DNA from: Clostridium sp. 27_14
GTDB lineage: Bacteria; Bacillota; Clostridia; TANB77; CAG-508
Assembly (NCBI GenBank): GCA_001916035.1
Contig: MNRQ01000020.1
Location: 1 to 64,000, forward strand
Direction: 5' to 3'
Length of the DNA: 64,000 nucleotides
Every line of letters begins with the position of its first letter. The stretch's first letter is position 1. The notes under the pieces were generated by a model. The model did no database searches. It had not been told where the DNA came from and saw nothing but the letters and a program-made list of their open reading frames with translations. A program made the translations under genes and the position numbers. Below, one piece after another: positions 16,359-27,641 of the stretch.

Positions 16359-19300
16359 TTAACTCAAAAACACCTCTACATTTATAACACCAGCATTTTC
16401 TTGAAGCCTAATCTCATTAGAACTTTGCTCTTTACCATCAATAACTACTTTCTTAACACCTATTTCATTCCCATTTGGATTTTCAACTAATATATTATAA
16501 AGTGTATTTTTCCATTTATATCTTACAGAAAAAGTTTTCCAATCTTTAGGTATACATGGATTAATTTTTAAAATTCCTTTCTCTATTTTTATTCCTAATA
16601 TATATTCTACTCCAGCTTTATAATACCAACAAGATGAACCTGTATACCATGTCCAGCCACCTCTTCCTGCCAAATTTCCTGCACCATAAATATCTGCTGG
16701 CATTACATAAGGTTCTACTTTATATTTTTTTGCCATCTCTTTTGTTCTAGCATGTTCTATCGGATTTATCATTTTATATAGCTCAAATGCCTTTTCACCA
16801 AAGCCTAACATAGCCTCTGCAATAACTACCCAACAACTTGCATGTGTATACTGGCCTCCATTTTCTCTTACTCCAGGCAAATACGCTTTTATATATCCAG
16901 GTTCTAATTTACCTTTTTCAAATGGTGGATCTAACAATTTTATTATTCCATTTTCTTTATCAACAAGATGATTTTCCAAACTTTCCATTGATATATATCT
17001 CTTATCATTATCACCCGCATTTGATATTATTGACCAACTTTGCGCTATACTATCTATTCTACATTCCTCATTTTCCATACTTCCAAGTACTTGACCATCA
17101 TCTGTAAATGCTCTTTTATACCATCTACCATCCCAACCACTAGTATTTAAAGCTCTCCTTAATTCTTGTTTTATTTTTTTATATCTTTCAACTCTATCAA
17201 AATCACCATTTTCTTCTACTATTTTTATAAATCTATCTAATATATTATATAAGAAAAATCCAAGCCATACACTTTCACCTTTGCCCTTATTACCAACTTC
17301 GCTCATTCCATCATTCCAGTCTCCTGAACCAATTCTAGGTAATCCATGCTCTCCAAAATTTAATGCTTTCTCTATTGCTTTTACACAATGTTCATATATC
17401 GTCCCCATTTTTTCACTTTCAATATATCTATCATATCTCTCATCTATCCCTTGTTCCAATATTTGACCTTTTAAATAGGGCGTTTCAATATCTAAAATTT
17501 GATTATCTCCAGTAAAATCCATATACTCTAATGTAGCATACACAAGCCATAACAAATCATCAGAAAATCTTGTTCTTATACCTCTTTTAGTTTCATCATG
17601 CCACCAATGTTCTACATCTCCTTCTTCAAATTGATGTTTACTATGTTTTATTATCTGTTGTTTTAAATATTCTGAATCCACATATTTTAAACAAAACGTA
17701 TCTTGTAATTGATCTCTAAAACCATACGCTCCACCTGATTGATAATATCCCGTTTTTCCCAATAATCTACTCGATATTGTTTGATATAATGTCCAACCAT
17801 TAAGCATTATATTTATTGATTCTATTGGTGTATATACTTGTAATTTTTCTAATTTATCTTTCCACTCACTTTTTATAATTTCTAATTCTTGTTTGCAATT
17901 CTGAATCTTACTATATTTATACGCAATATTCTTACTATCTAAAATACTTTCCTCTGCTCCTAACAATATAGAAATTTCTTTTTCTCCAAAACTTTCTATT
18001 TCCACTTCTATTTGATAAACAGCACAACTACTTTTTCCTAAACTTCCTATGTTATTCAACATTACTTTTCTTATTCCATTTGGATTTTCAATTCCACCAT
18101 TTCCAAAAAAGAATTTTTTATCACCTGTATAAGATTTTATTTTTTCACTACTCGACATATAAACAACTTCTCTAAAATCACTATTATACAAATTTTCCGC
18201 AATTAACACATTATTATTTTTGTCATATTTCAAATTTATATATTCTGTTATTTTTTGTTCATCTTCTCCTATAACAAGTTTGTTATAATAATAAATCTTT
18301 AATTTTTTTCTGTTTGGCGTAGTATTTTTCAAATGTAATATTTGAACCTTTATACTATCCTCTTTTGGCACAAATACATCTAATACCTGCTCAATTCCAT
18401 TACTTTTATGAATATATTTTGCATATCCAAATCCATAAACAACATCATACTCATTATTATCTGGCATCGGATTCAACCCCAAAGACCATACTTTTTTAGT
18501 TTCCTCATCTTTTAAATATATAGCCTCTGATGGTATATCATAATTTGGCATATTAGCCCATGAAGTTATACGATTTAACCTACTATTTTTATACCACGTA
18601 TATCCACCCATATTTTCTGTAACCAATGTTCCAAATTTTTTATTTGCCAATATATGTGACCATACTGTAGGTAATCTATTCTTCCTATTTAATTTTATTA
18701 AATATTCTTTTCCGTCACTTGAAAAAGCACCATACTCATTAAAATATTTCAAATCATCATCAATTTTAAAAAAACTATTATTTTCTATTTTTTCCTCTTT
18801 TATCACAATTGAGCTTTCTTCATCTTCTAAAACTTCTGTTTTTTCAAAGTACTCTTCTTCTATATCGCTTATTGCATTTTTTAAACTTCCTTTATTACTA
18901 TCAATTATCACTGTAGCAACAAATTCTAATAATTCCATATCTTTTTTATCTATTTCATTTTTATTAAGTTGGAATATACCACCTCTTATATTTTTTAAAT
19001 ATGCTAAATGTGAATTTAACACTATATTTTCCATTTCTTCTCTTACATAATTTTCATAACTATGTTTTTCTTCATCAATTAACACTAATTCCACTTCTAC
19101 TTTTTTTATTCTAAAAAACTCAAATGCTTTTAATATTTGTTTAATAACATCAGAATCATTCAAGTCTTTTACTTTTACCAAAATTATTGGCAAATCTCCT
19201 GATATTCCATATTTCCACAATTCACTTTGTTCATACATTTTCTTAGGCAATTTATCTAGTTGAGATTTTTTACTTGGATTATCAAAAATAATATAAGATA

Positions 19301-22300
19301 ATAATTTTTGATATTGTTCTATATCTTTTCCCTTTATTCTTAAATACCTACTTTGTGCTTCTATCTGTGCTTTTGATATTTCAAATGCTTTTTCCACATT
19401 TTCTTTATTTTGATATTTTTTAATATTCTCTAATGGAATTTCTTTGCTTTCACCAACTGCTATTATTAAATCCAATTCTATTTTTTCTTGTGGTTTTATC
19501 TTTACCGTCCTTTTTAATGCAACTATACCTTCCGTTACTAATGATATTTTTTGTGATAATGGAGTTGAATTTCTTATCATCTCTGGAACTTGTATATTTC
19601 CTCTTCCTGTAAATTTCTCTTTATCTATTTCAAATTCCAGTTGCCCTATAGTTTCCATTTCTGGTGCAAATAAATTTACTGCTAAATATATTTTTTTCTC
19701 ACTTTTCTCTCTTGTTCTCCTTTTCACTAATATACTATTTGTTTCTTCATCATAATCAAACTTTAAAAACAAATTATTAAACACTGGATGTGCATAATCT
19801 TGTTCTTTTTTTGAAAGTACTGGCTCAAAATATGTGGTTACTTCTAATATTTCTTCTTCTAATCCCCTATTTTCTAAAGTGATTTTTTTAATTTCAGAAA
19901 TATCATTAGGAGTGACAATTGTTTGTATTTTTGTTTTTATATTATCCTGCTCTATTTCCTGTTCAATCTTATCTGGCATAAAACTTATTTTATAATTATT
20001 AGTTTCCTTATATTGGCACGAGCTCCATATATTTTTTGTTTTAATATTTTTTATATCAACAAAAATCCCTTGTGGATAATCATCTGTTTTCTTAAATCTA
20101 TTTATATATATATCTTTATATTTACTTACTCCCTCTCCTTTTTGATTCATTGCTATTACATAATCTTCATTTGATATAACATTTCCACGTATCAATCGAT
20201 CATCTAATTTGTCATAAGAAACAACACTATAATCTTCATAATCCTGATATTTTGGCTTTTCTATTTTTTCTTTAGTTTCCTTAGTTATTATTGACGTTTC
20301 AGGCATTCTTTCTTGTAAAAGTATCGATACACTACTTATTTCTGGATTTTCAACAAATCTTTTTTGTAATATATTATTATTAAATAAATTATTTATTGCT
20401 AATAATATTAGTGCTTGATGATGTGCCATATAAGTTTTAACAGGTGTTGCCTTTTCTACTCTTTCAGGCGTAAAATCTATTGATTCATAAAAACCATATT
20501 TTCCATTCATTCCATATTCTTCTAGTACTTTCAAGTTTTTTATAACCTCTTGTGGTTGATCAGAAACCGCCAAAACACTTCCATAAGTTGATGTAACCAT
20601 TTCATCTGCTAATCCTCTTTTTAAACCTAACCATGGTATTCCAAAAGCCTTATATTGATAATTTCCTTGTAAATCCTTTAAATTAAAAGCCGCTTCTGAA
20701 ATTCCCCAAGGTATCTGCAATTTTTTAGCATACTCCTTTTGGCTCATTATCATAAATTTACATGATTCATCTAACAAACTTCCCTCATATTTTGGAATAT
20801 TAATATTAGGCATTAAATATTCAAAAGATGTTCCAGACCATGATATTAACCCTTTATATTTTCCCAATATTGTAAGTGTTCTACTTAATTTATTCCAATG
20901 CTTTGCAGGCACATCTTTTTTTGCAATTGCCACTAAACTTGCCTGTCTAGCCTCAGAAGATAATAAATCATAATATGAATCAGTTAATTTATTTTCCTCT
21001 ATATTATAGCCTATAGAAAAAATCTGTTTTTCCTTATCATATAATAAAGAAAAATCCGTTTCATTTATCATTGTATCTATATAATTTATATAAAATTCTA
21101 AATCTGGTAAATTCGATTGTTCCAAAAAAGTTTTTGTAGTATATAAATATCCAACAAAATTTCCACTATCAACTGTTGATATATATCTTGGTATCAATGG
21201 TTTTTTAGTTATCGTATCATACCAATTATATAAATGCCCATTCCATTTTTCCAAACTTATTATTGTATCTAATATCTTTTTTAATAATTCGATTGTCTTT
21301 TCCAAAGTTATAAAACCTAAATCATAACTTGATATTACTGCTAATAACGAAAGTCCTATATTGGTAGAAGATGTTCTTGATACAGTCTTTTGCTTTCTTC
21401 CTTCTTGATAATTGTCTGTTATTAAATAATTATTTTTCTCATTCAAATATGTTTCAAAAAATGCCCATGTTGATTTTGCAATACTTAATAAATATTGTTT
21501 ATTTTCATTACTTAAAGTCTCTATTGGCGTTTTTTTCTTTGTTTCTTTACTTATTTCACACATTATAAAGGGAATTAATACCCACAAAATTCCCAATAAA
21601 ACACCAAATATATTTTTTATATTAAAATTATAAACATTTAATATTATTGTAATTATTCCAAAAATCCAGCTTATTGCCATTTGTTTATAATAAGAAAATA
21701 CATCTGTTTTTGATTGCTTTTCTGCCTCTTCTGATGTCATCCATTCTAATAAATGTTTTTTACTTATATTTTTTCTATATATTGTCTTTAATATTGATTT
21801 TAATGAAACATAAGATTTATATGGCAAACATCCTAAAGTTATTATCGCCCTTAAAATTATACCTTTAATTCCTGATATTTGTGGTGCAAAAGTCTTTTGT
21901 CTCTGCTCGCCATCCTTCTTGCAAATACATTTATTTATCAATTCCAATATTTGAGAGATTATCACTATTAATGATATAAATATTAATAAACCTTTTACTG
22001 ATATTTGATAAATATATCCCAAAATTGTTACATAAATAGCTACTACTATTATTGATATTTCTAATAAACTTCTTCTTAAGTTATCTCTTATTTTATATTT
22101 TGAAAGTAAATTTAATTTCCTACTTTTTAACCAATTGGTTATTTGCCAATCTCCTCTAATCCATCTTGAAAGTCTGTTCATAAAACTATTATATTTTGTT
22201 GGATATCCATCCATTAGCATTATGTCAGAAACCAAACCACATCTTAAATAACAACCTTCTAATAAATCATGGCTCAATACAGTATTTTCTGGTATCTCAT

Positions 22301-24465
22301 CTTTCAAAACTTTTGAAAATACTTGTAAATCATATATTCCCTTTCCAGTAAAAATTCCTTCTTTAAAATTATCTTGATATATATCAGATATGGCATTTGT
22401 ATAATTATCAATACCTCCTGCCCCTGCAAATATCTTTGTAAAAATTGTTTTTAAACTCACATCTAAATTAACTCCAACACGTGGCTGCATTATTCCATAC
22501 CCATCAACAACCACATTTTTTTGTTCATCTATAACTGGAGTATTCAATATATGTGACATTGCTCCTACTAACTCTTGTGCTGTATTTAACACTAAATCTG
22601 TATCTGCATCCAAAGTTATTATATATTTTATTTGTGGAATTTTTTCTATACTATTATATAAAAAAGGATCTGCTAAATTTTTTAGTAAATACTCATTTAA
22701 CTGATTTAACATTCCTCTTTTTCTTTCCCAACCTAAATAACTTCCTTCTTTTTCATTCCATACTCTTTTTCTATAAACAAAATTAAAAATAGGTATTTCA
22801 TATTCTTTACTATATTTTTTATTCAATATCTCTATTTGCTTTTTTCCTTCCTCTATTACTCCCTTATCAAAATCTTCTTTTTCTTTACTACTTTCAGAAC
22901 AATCTCCTAATAATGTAAAATACAAATTTTCCGATTTATTTGCTATATAAAAAACTTCTAACTTTTTCATTAATTCTTTCACTTTTTCACTTGTTTTCAC
23001 TATTGTCGGTATAACAACCATTGTAGCCTTTTCTTCTGGTATCCCATTTTGATAATCCATTTTTGGAATCAGCTTAGGTTTTACAACTTCATTTAAAATA
23101 AATTGCACTATTTGTGTTACTATCTCACTGCATGGTATTAATAATAATATTACCAATACTACATTTAAAATTATTCTTGTAGTCATTGAAATTTCTACAT
23201 TTTCTCTTATCATTTCGCAATTAAATATTACTGTTATTAATGTTGAAAGTAGCACTGTAAGTATAATTATTAGTGATATAAATTGTTGTACTTTTACCTT
23301 ACTACTTCTTGTTTTTCTGTATTTACATTTTAGATTTTCATATAATGTCTCTAGCCCATTATCAATTAAATAATACCCAATATGCGCCTTTTTACCTTCT
23401 CCTTTTTTTGCTATTTCTAATATTTTTCGTGCTATATATATTTCTGATATTTTTGTTTTTTCAGATATCTCTTTTATTTTATTTCTATAATATTCCTTTG
23501 TTTTCCAATCCATATTTTGATATACATTACTTGGATCTTGTTTTAATACATCCTCTACACCATTTATCTTTTCAAAAATTTCTAAAAAATTTATTCTTTG
23601 TATTGTTTTTAAACTTGTTATACTATTCCCTATCAATACTTTTTGTATTGCAACATCAAAATGTTCTTTTTGTATTACTTCTGAAACTGTCATTCCGTGT
23701 TTTTTCTACTATTTCCTCTAAAACTTTTAAATACCTTGTTCCTTTTTTACCATATCTTTTTAATGTATATGACATATATTCTATAAATGGATATCTCATA
23801 TCTTTTAACATTACTTTATTAAAGTTATGCGTCTTTTCTTTATATTCTTTATAAATCTGCTCTTGTTTTGTTTTTCCATCTATTAATCTTTCTACTATAC
23901 TTTCTACTTTATACTTTTGAGCTTGATTACTTGCTATTTTTTCACTTATCTGTGCTATATTGTGAATTATAGCTATTTGTATAAATGTACCTATATTCCA
24001 TATTTCATCCATACTCAACGTTTTTTTATTTTGATAACTTTGTAAATATTCTTCTAAATTTTCTTTTTCTATTTTATTTTCTGTATATGCTACAATTTCA
24101 CTAGCTAACACATATATTCTTGCATATCCTGCATATTCCCCATTTGCTATTCCTACAAAATTTATATACTTTTTTAATGTTAATTCTTTTTCTATTTGTT
24201 TTACTGTTTCCTCTATTATATAGAAATTATCTAATAACCACTCACCTGCTGGATGTATATTTATTTTCATACTTACATGTTGATTTAACATTTTATATAC
24301 TTCTTTTATAATTTCATAGTCTTTTATTAGTTCTGGCACTGGATATGTGTCTTTTTGACTTTTATTAATTATATTATGGCTTGATGCTATTTTTTCTAAA
24401 TGTTTTTTTAATTGTTCTTTTTCTAGCATAGTACCATTTATTTGTAATTTTTTATTTTCTTTCAA
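16359..24465 (-). CDS. Cyclic beta-1,2-glucan synthase (GT84-GH94), joined by a +1 shift at CGG
   Basis: Giant membrane enzyme that builds cyclic beta-1,2-glucan from UDP-glucose, then trims and cyclises it. Frame 1 (23656-24465) carries the N-terminal region (HPAGEWLLDNFYIIEE, YPFIEYM). Frame 2 (16359-23693) carries the start MTVSEVIQKEH, VLIGNSITSL, membrane segments, a GT84 domain with LDADTDL (about residue 613), and a C-terminal GH94 phosphorylase-like domain with FRDQLQD and GDWNDGM (about 2381). Family members run through this junction without a break. The junction is ACA-CGG-AAT (CGG = complement of 23695-23697). Skipping C gives Gly257 followed by the Met of frame 2 and about 2701 residues. 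The nearest ribosome binding site to that Met is some 20 bases away, so separate initiation is unlikely. Confidence 0.88.
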
Positions 24466-24587
24466 AAAAATTCCACTCCTTGCACATAAGTTCTTTTATA
24501 CTTATTGTTTACAAAAAGTGGATTTTTATACTATTAAATACTCTTTACTTTAACTTGTTTTTAATTTATTTTTCAATTAAAATTATC

Positions 24588-25409
24588 TTAAGAAATTTCC
24601 ATTTCTGAATCTCCTTTTGATTGCTCATTCAATTCCTTTACACGTTTTTGATATGCTTCTTCTAGTTTTTCATAATTCTCTTTGCTTCCTTTTAATCTCA
24701 CATAATAATCAGATTCCACATAAGGATTATTAGGCTCACTTCCTAAAATCATTTGCTGAATTTCTACTGGAACATATTCTCCATCTATCTCTCCCATTCC
24801 AGCTATTGCTGTATGATTCTCTTTATCTATTATTGCTATAACATTTTCTATATCTTCTGCATCTACCCAATCAATATCCCTACCTTCTTCTCCTAAATTA
24901 GCTATATGATTTTGGATATATTTTACCTTATCTTCAGAATCATAAGATCTATATATATTTCCATTACCTAAACTTTCCTTTACAATTCCTAAATCTTCTC
25001 TATTTATTTTTTCAACTTCATCTGGCATTTGGCTATTATACTTCTCTAATATTTTCTCCATAACATCTGTAGTATTAGACAATTCATCTGTATTTTCCAA
25101 CTCATCAGCACTAACTTTTATTCTATTATAAAAATCTTCTGTAGCCTGTTGTTTTTGTGCTTCATATTGTCTTTCATCAATCTCTGCTTGCATGGCTAAT
25201 TTTTTAGCTGCTTTATCTACTTTTGCATCTGTATAACTACCTACTCCCAATGTTGCTGCTATTGCTAAAGCAGAAACAACTCCAAATATTTTTATTTTTT
25301 TAATCTCGTTTCTTCTTTCCATTTCTTTTCTTTTTATTACTGCAATTCTTCTTGCATCCTTCTTACCTTTTAACTCTAAATTTATTACTTTATCATTATT
25401 ATTTTTCAT
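24588..25409 (-). CDS. Unknown single-pass membrane protein with extracellular coiled coil
   Basis: I do not recognise a family. The 273-residue protein has a very basic N-terminus (GKKDARRIAVIKRKE), one membrane segment at about 43-60 (FGVVSALAIAATLGVGSY) and a long acidic, helical extracytoplasmic part ending in Glu/Ser. The ATG is preceded by AGGAGGAG. It lies upstream of the glucan synthase with a 120-base gap, and divergently from a cysteine-rich protein gene. Confidence 0.75.
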   Translation of the reverse strand: MKNNNDKVINLELKGKKDARRIAVIKRKEMERRNEIKKIKIFGVVSALAIAATLGVGSYTDAKVDKAAKKLAMQAEIDERQYEAQKQQATEDFYNRIKVSADELENTDELSNTTDVMEKILEKYNSQMPDEVEKINREDLGIVKESLGNGNIYRSYDSEDKVKYIQNHIANLGEEGRDIDWVDAEDIENVIAIIDKENHTAIAGMGEIDGEYVPVEIQQMILGSEPNNPYVESDYYVRLKGSKENYEKLEEAYQKRVKELNEQSKGDSEMEIS

Positions 25410-25485
25410 ACAAACTCCTCCTTTGACTAAACACTACACTTTTATTATACCACTTATTTCACAAAAACACAAATTTTTCAAAAAA

Positions 25486-25562
25486 CCCGTTTTCGACAAA
25501 ATTCTACATTTTAAAAATTATTATAAACATAAGGCTTTTCAATACTTTTCCCGTTTTCGACA
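25486..25562. repeat. Two copies of a 13-mer between divergent genes
   Basis: CCCGTTTTCGACA occurs identically at 25486-25498 and 25550-25562, start to start 64 bases, in the 227-base gap between divergent genes. The motif is conspicuously GC-rich for this region and may be a shared regulator site. Confidence 0.5.
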
Positions 25563-25636
25563 TTTTTCACACTTTTAATTTTTTTTCATATTATATAACA
25601 AATAAACTATTTACTTGTTTATTTAAAGAAAGGTAT

Positions 25637-26107
25637 GTGATAAAAATGAAAATGGATTCAAATAAACCTCATTGCCCTATTTTAGATGTAGACGGCGTTA
25701 TATCAGGAGGAAAACAATTTGATTTAGACATAATATTACAAGAAGACAATCGTGACGTTATATATGGTGTTGTAAAAAACTGTTTTAAAGAGCCTGTTGC
25801 CAATGCAGTTGTAAAATTAGTTGAAGTAGCTTATGACTGTGGAAAAGAAGACAGAAGACCAATAGGACACACATTTACTGACAAAGAAGGAGAATTTGTT
25901 TTTGGACCTCTTTGTCCAGGAAGAAAATACGCTCTACAAATTTGGGCAAATGATACTAAAAAAATAAAAATTTGTGCAAAATGTTTCCACGAAGGAAAAT
26001 GCTTAAAAGGCGAGAAACATGATAAATGTGATTGCTTTTTAAATGATGAAAAACACGAAAAGTGTGACAAAGATGAAAGATGCTGTGAAGATAATTGTGA
26101 AAAATAA
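25637..26107 (+). CDS. Cysteine-rich protein with carboxypeptidase-regulatory-like fold, coat-type
   Basis: A 156-residue protein. Its middle resembles the beta-sandwich carboxypeptidase regulatory-like domain (YGVVKNCFKEPVANAVVKLV, HTFTDKEGEFVFGPLCPG). The C-terminus is rich in Cys, His, Lys and Asp (CDCFLND, CDKDERCCEDNCEK), as in clostridial spore-coat or metal-binding proteins. The role is inferred only. The frame opens with GTG at 25637; the ATG at 25646 is the alternative start, both downstream of AAAGAAAGG. No signal peptide is visible. Confidence 0.7.
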   Translation: MIKMKMDSNKPHCPILDVDGVISGGKQFDLDIILQEDNRDVIYGVVKNCFKEPVANAVVKLVEVAYDCGKEDRRPIGHTFTDKEGEFVFGPLCPGRKYALQIWANDTKKIKICAKCFHEGKCLKGEKHDKCDCFLNDEKHEKCDKDERCCEDNCEK

Positions 26108-26188
26108 CACTTATATAGCTTAATAGTTATAGTTTTCATATATAAGAAAAATTGCTTAACATTCCTTATATATCACAATATAATTAAA

Positions 26189-26220
26189 GAAGGCATATTT
26201 TTAATAATGTGCCCTCTTTT
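26189..26220 (+). terminator. Terminator after the cysteine-rich protein gene
   Basis: GGCATATT pairs with AATGTGCC (one G-T pair), followed by CTCTTTTTTT. A weaker hairpin (TATATAAG / CTTATATA) lies just upstream at about 26139-26172. Confidence 0.7.
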
Positions 26221-26228
26221 TTTCTTTA

Positions 26229-26375
26229 TTACCAATTTTCTAATGTTCTAATCATTTTCTTACCCTTTTTCATTAACTTTTTCTTATTTTTATTTAACAT
26301 ATCACTTTCAGAATACATCATTAAAACACCTGTTGCAAGTAAACCACCTATTACTAAACCTTTAGCAAATTTCAT
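26229..26375 (-). CDS. Small membrane protein, 48 residues
   Basis: A short gene with ATG (complement of 26373-26375) and GAAGGGAAAG upstream. It has one hydrophobic helix (GLVIGGLLATGVLMMYS) followed by a very basic tail (NKNKKKLMKKGKKMIRTLENW). Such YtxH-like small proteins are common in Clostridia. Function unknown. Confidence 0.6.
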   Translation of the reverse strand: MKFAKGLVIGGLLATGVLMMYSESDMLNKNKKKLMKKGKKMIRTLENW

Positions 26376-26466
26376 AATATCACTTTCCCTTCTTTATAAT
26401 TTACTTTTATTTTTGTCAATTTTTTCTTTTTTATACTGTTTAATTATGGAATATATTTCATGTACA

Positions 26467-26679
26467 CTAACAACTAGTAAAAAAATTCCAAAATACTTCC
26501 TTAAACTTTTCAGAACTATATTCACTTTCAAATTTGAAGAAATAATCCCCGACCTTTGAACTGTAGTCCACACCGTTCACAAAGCTTTTATCAACAGTGT
26601 TCCATATGCCCTCTGCAGCAAAAGCGCTTTGCTGCATCATTATACCGATCGTCAGTATAATCGTCAGTATTTTTTTCAT
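26467..26679 (-). CDS. Small secreted protein, 70 residues
   Basis: It begins MKKILTIILTIGIMMQQSAF with a typical signal peptide and a cleavage site likely after AFA. The mature part is short and aromatic. AAGGAGG lies 10 bases upstream of the chosen ATG; another in-frame ATG two codons earlier is closer to it. The gene begins inside or immediately after a truncated permease fragment, so the region is rearranged. No family recognised. Confidence 0.55.
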   Translation of the reverse strand: MKKILTIILTIGIMMQQSAFAAEGIWNTVDKSFVNGVDYSSKVGDYFFKFESEYSSEKFKEVFWNFFTSC

Positions 26680-26695
26680 TTTCATTCTCCTCCTT

Positions 26696-26764
26696 AATAG
26701 TACCTCCTCCCATTCCAGTTCCACTAACAATTCCTGAAATAACTCCTATAACTATTTCAAACAT
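26696..26764 (-). pseudogene. N-terminal fragment of a second TSUP (TauE/SafE) permease
   Basis: ATG with AAAGGAG upstream begins a 23-residue segment (MFEIVIGVISGIVSGTGM, then GGGTI) that matches the N-terminal helix of TSUP permeases. It then runs into sequence overlapping the small secreted protein gene and stops. In Clostridia two TSUP genes are often paired; the other one here is at 27215-27571. This copy appears cut off after its first helix. Confidence 0.5.
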
Positions 26765-26785
26765 TTTCCTTTCTCCTTTTTGTTT

Positions 26786-26968
26786 CTAGGTTATATGTTG
26801 CTCTGCGATTTCTGTAATTACTTTGTCAAACCTATTTAGTTGATAAATTAATTCTTTTCGTAGCTTTTCCTCTTTTACATTATCTAATAAATCTAGAAAC
26901 TTTTGTAACTCAAATAGATATTTTTCATTTGTAGTCTTCCAGATGTGCTGATTATTAGCATTTTTCAT
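26786..26968 (-). CDS. Unknown 60-residue helical protein
   Basis: A short charged protein (ELQKFLDLLDNVKEEKLRKE) with an ATG at 26966-26968 after AAAGGAATGGG. It lies between the TSUP gene and its truncated partner. No family recognised. An upstream in-frame ATG (26995) has no good ribosome binding site. Confidence 0.5.
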   Translation of the reverse strand: MKNANNQHIWKTTNEKYLFELQKFLDLLDNVKEEKLRKELIYQLNRFDKVITEIAEQHIT

Positions 26969-27010
26969 TTTATCCCATTCCTTTCTTTTCGGCACATGAA
27001 AAAATTTTAG

Positions 27011-27073
27011 TCACAAACAAAAACGGACATAAATAACATATCCATTAACATTATAAAATCCGTGTCTTTTTAA
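27011..27073. repeat. Dispersed intergenic repeat, partial diverged copy
   Basis: AACAAAAACGGACATAAATA and AAAATCCGTGTCTTTTT match the left and right arms of hairpin I of the repeat at 34982-35092. The other hairpins are missing. Confidence 0.5.
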
Positions 27074-27214
27074 TAATTTTTTCAACATTTGCTTTTCTAA
27101 AATCTATTTGGCATTTTATATTATGACATATTTTCCTATATTTTTACATTTTTATTTACAAAAATGCATTTTTAGTTTATGAACGTCAAATTTTTGTTAT
27201 ATTTTTATACATTA

Positions 27215-27571
27215 TTATTTAAACAACATATTATATGATGCATAAATAAGAAAAATCGTGAAAACTATTTTCATTATTTTTTCCGGAAGTCTTTTTAAAA
27301 TTTTTGCACCTATATATCCACCAATTGTTCCTCCAATAGCACATAATATTGCTATTTTCCACCCAATATAATTTTCCTTATAATAAAAGAAACTACTTGT
27401 TAAAACCATTGGTAAAATACAAAATATTGATGTTCCTCTAGCTCTTTTTGGTTCTTCCTTTAGCAAATATATAAAAGCCGGAACTAAAATTAAGCCACCA
27501 CCTGTAGAAAATAAACCACTAACAAAACCAGCTAAAAATCCAATTATAATTTTTTTTAAAAAATTTCTCAT
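27215..27571 (-). CDS. TSUP (TauE/SafE) family membrane permease, short form
   Basis: A 118-residue integral membrane protein with about four helices. The family signature is visible near the N-terminus (GLFSTGGGLILVPAFIY) and in GGTIGGYIGAKILKRLP. Members export sulfur-containing or organic anions; the substrate here is unknown. Short TSUP proteins usually work as pairs, but the neighbouring partner is truncated. A hairpin (AAAACCTACT / AGTAGGTTTT at about 27574-27598) overlaps the region upstream of the start and may end the rarA transcript. Confidence 0.8.
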   Translation of the reverse strand: MRNFLKKIIIGFLAGFVSGLFSTGGGLILVPAFIYLLKEEPKRARGTSIFCILPMVLTSSFFYYKENYIGWKIAILCAIGGTIGGYIGAKILKRLPEKIMKIVFTIFLIYASYNMLFK

Positions 27572-27641
27572 CAAAAAACCTACTTTTATAGTAGGTTTTC
27601 CTTTTTTATAAAAAATATACCTTTTATTTATTCTATTTATT

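Noticed and set aside
16838..23854. Numerous plus-strand open frames across the glucan synthase gene
   Set aside because: They are low-complexity Leu/Phe/Ile/Tyr-rich shadows of the AT-rich antisense strand, without ribosome binding sites.
26640..26650. A sixth CGG shift joining the TSUP fragment to the small secreted peptide
   Set aside because: A CGG does lie in the fragment's frame and +1 would enter the peptide frame. However, the peptide has its own ATG, signal sequence and ribosome binding site upstream, so the coincidence is explained by overlapping frames.
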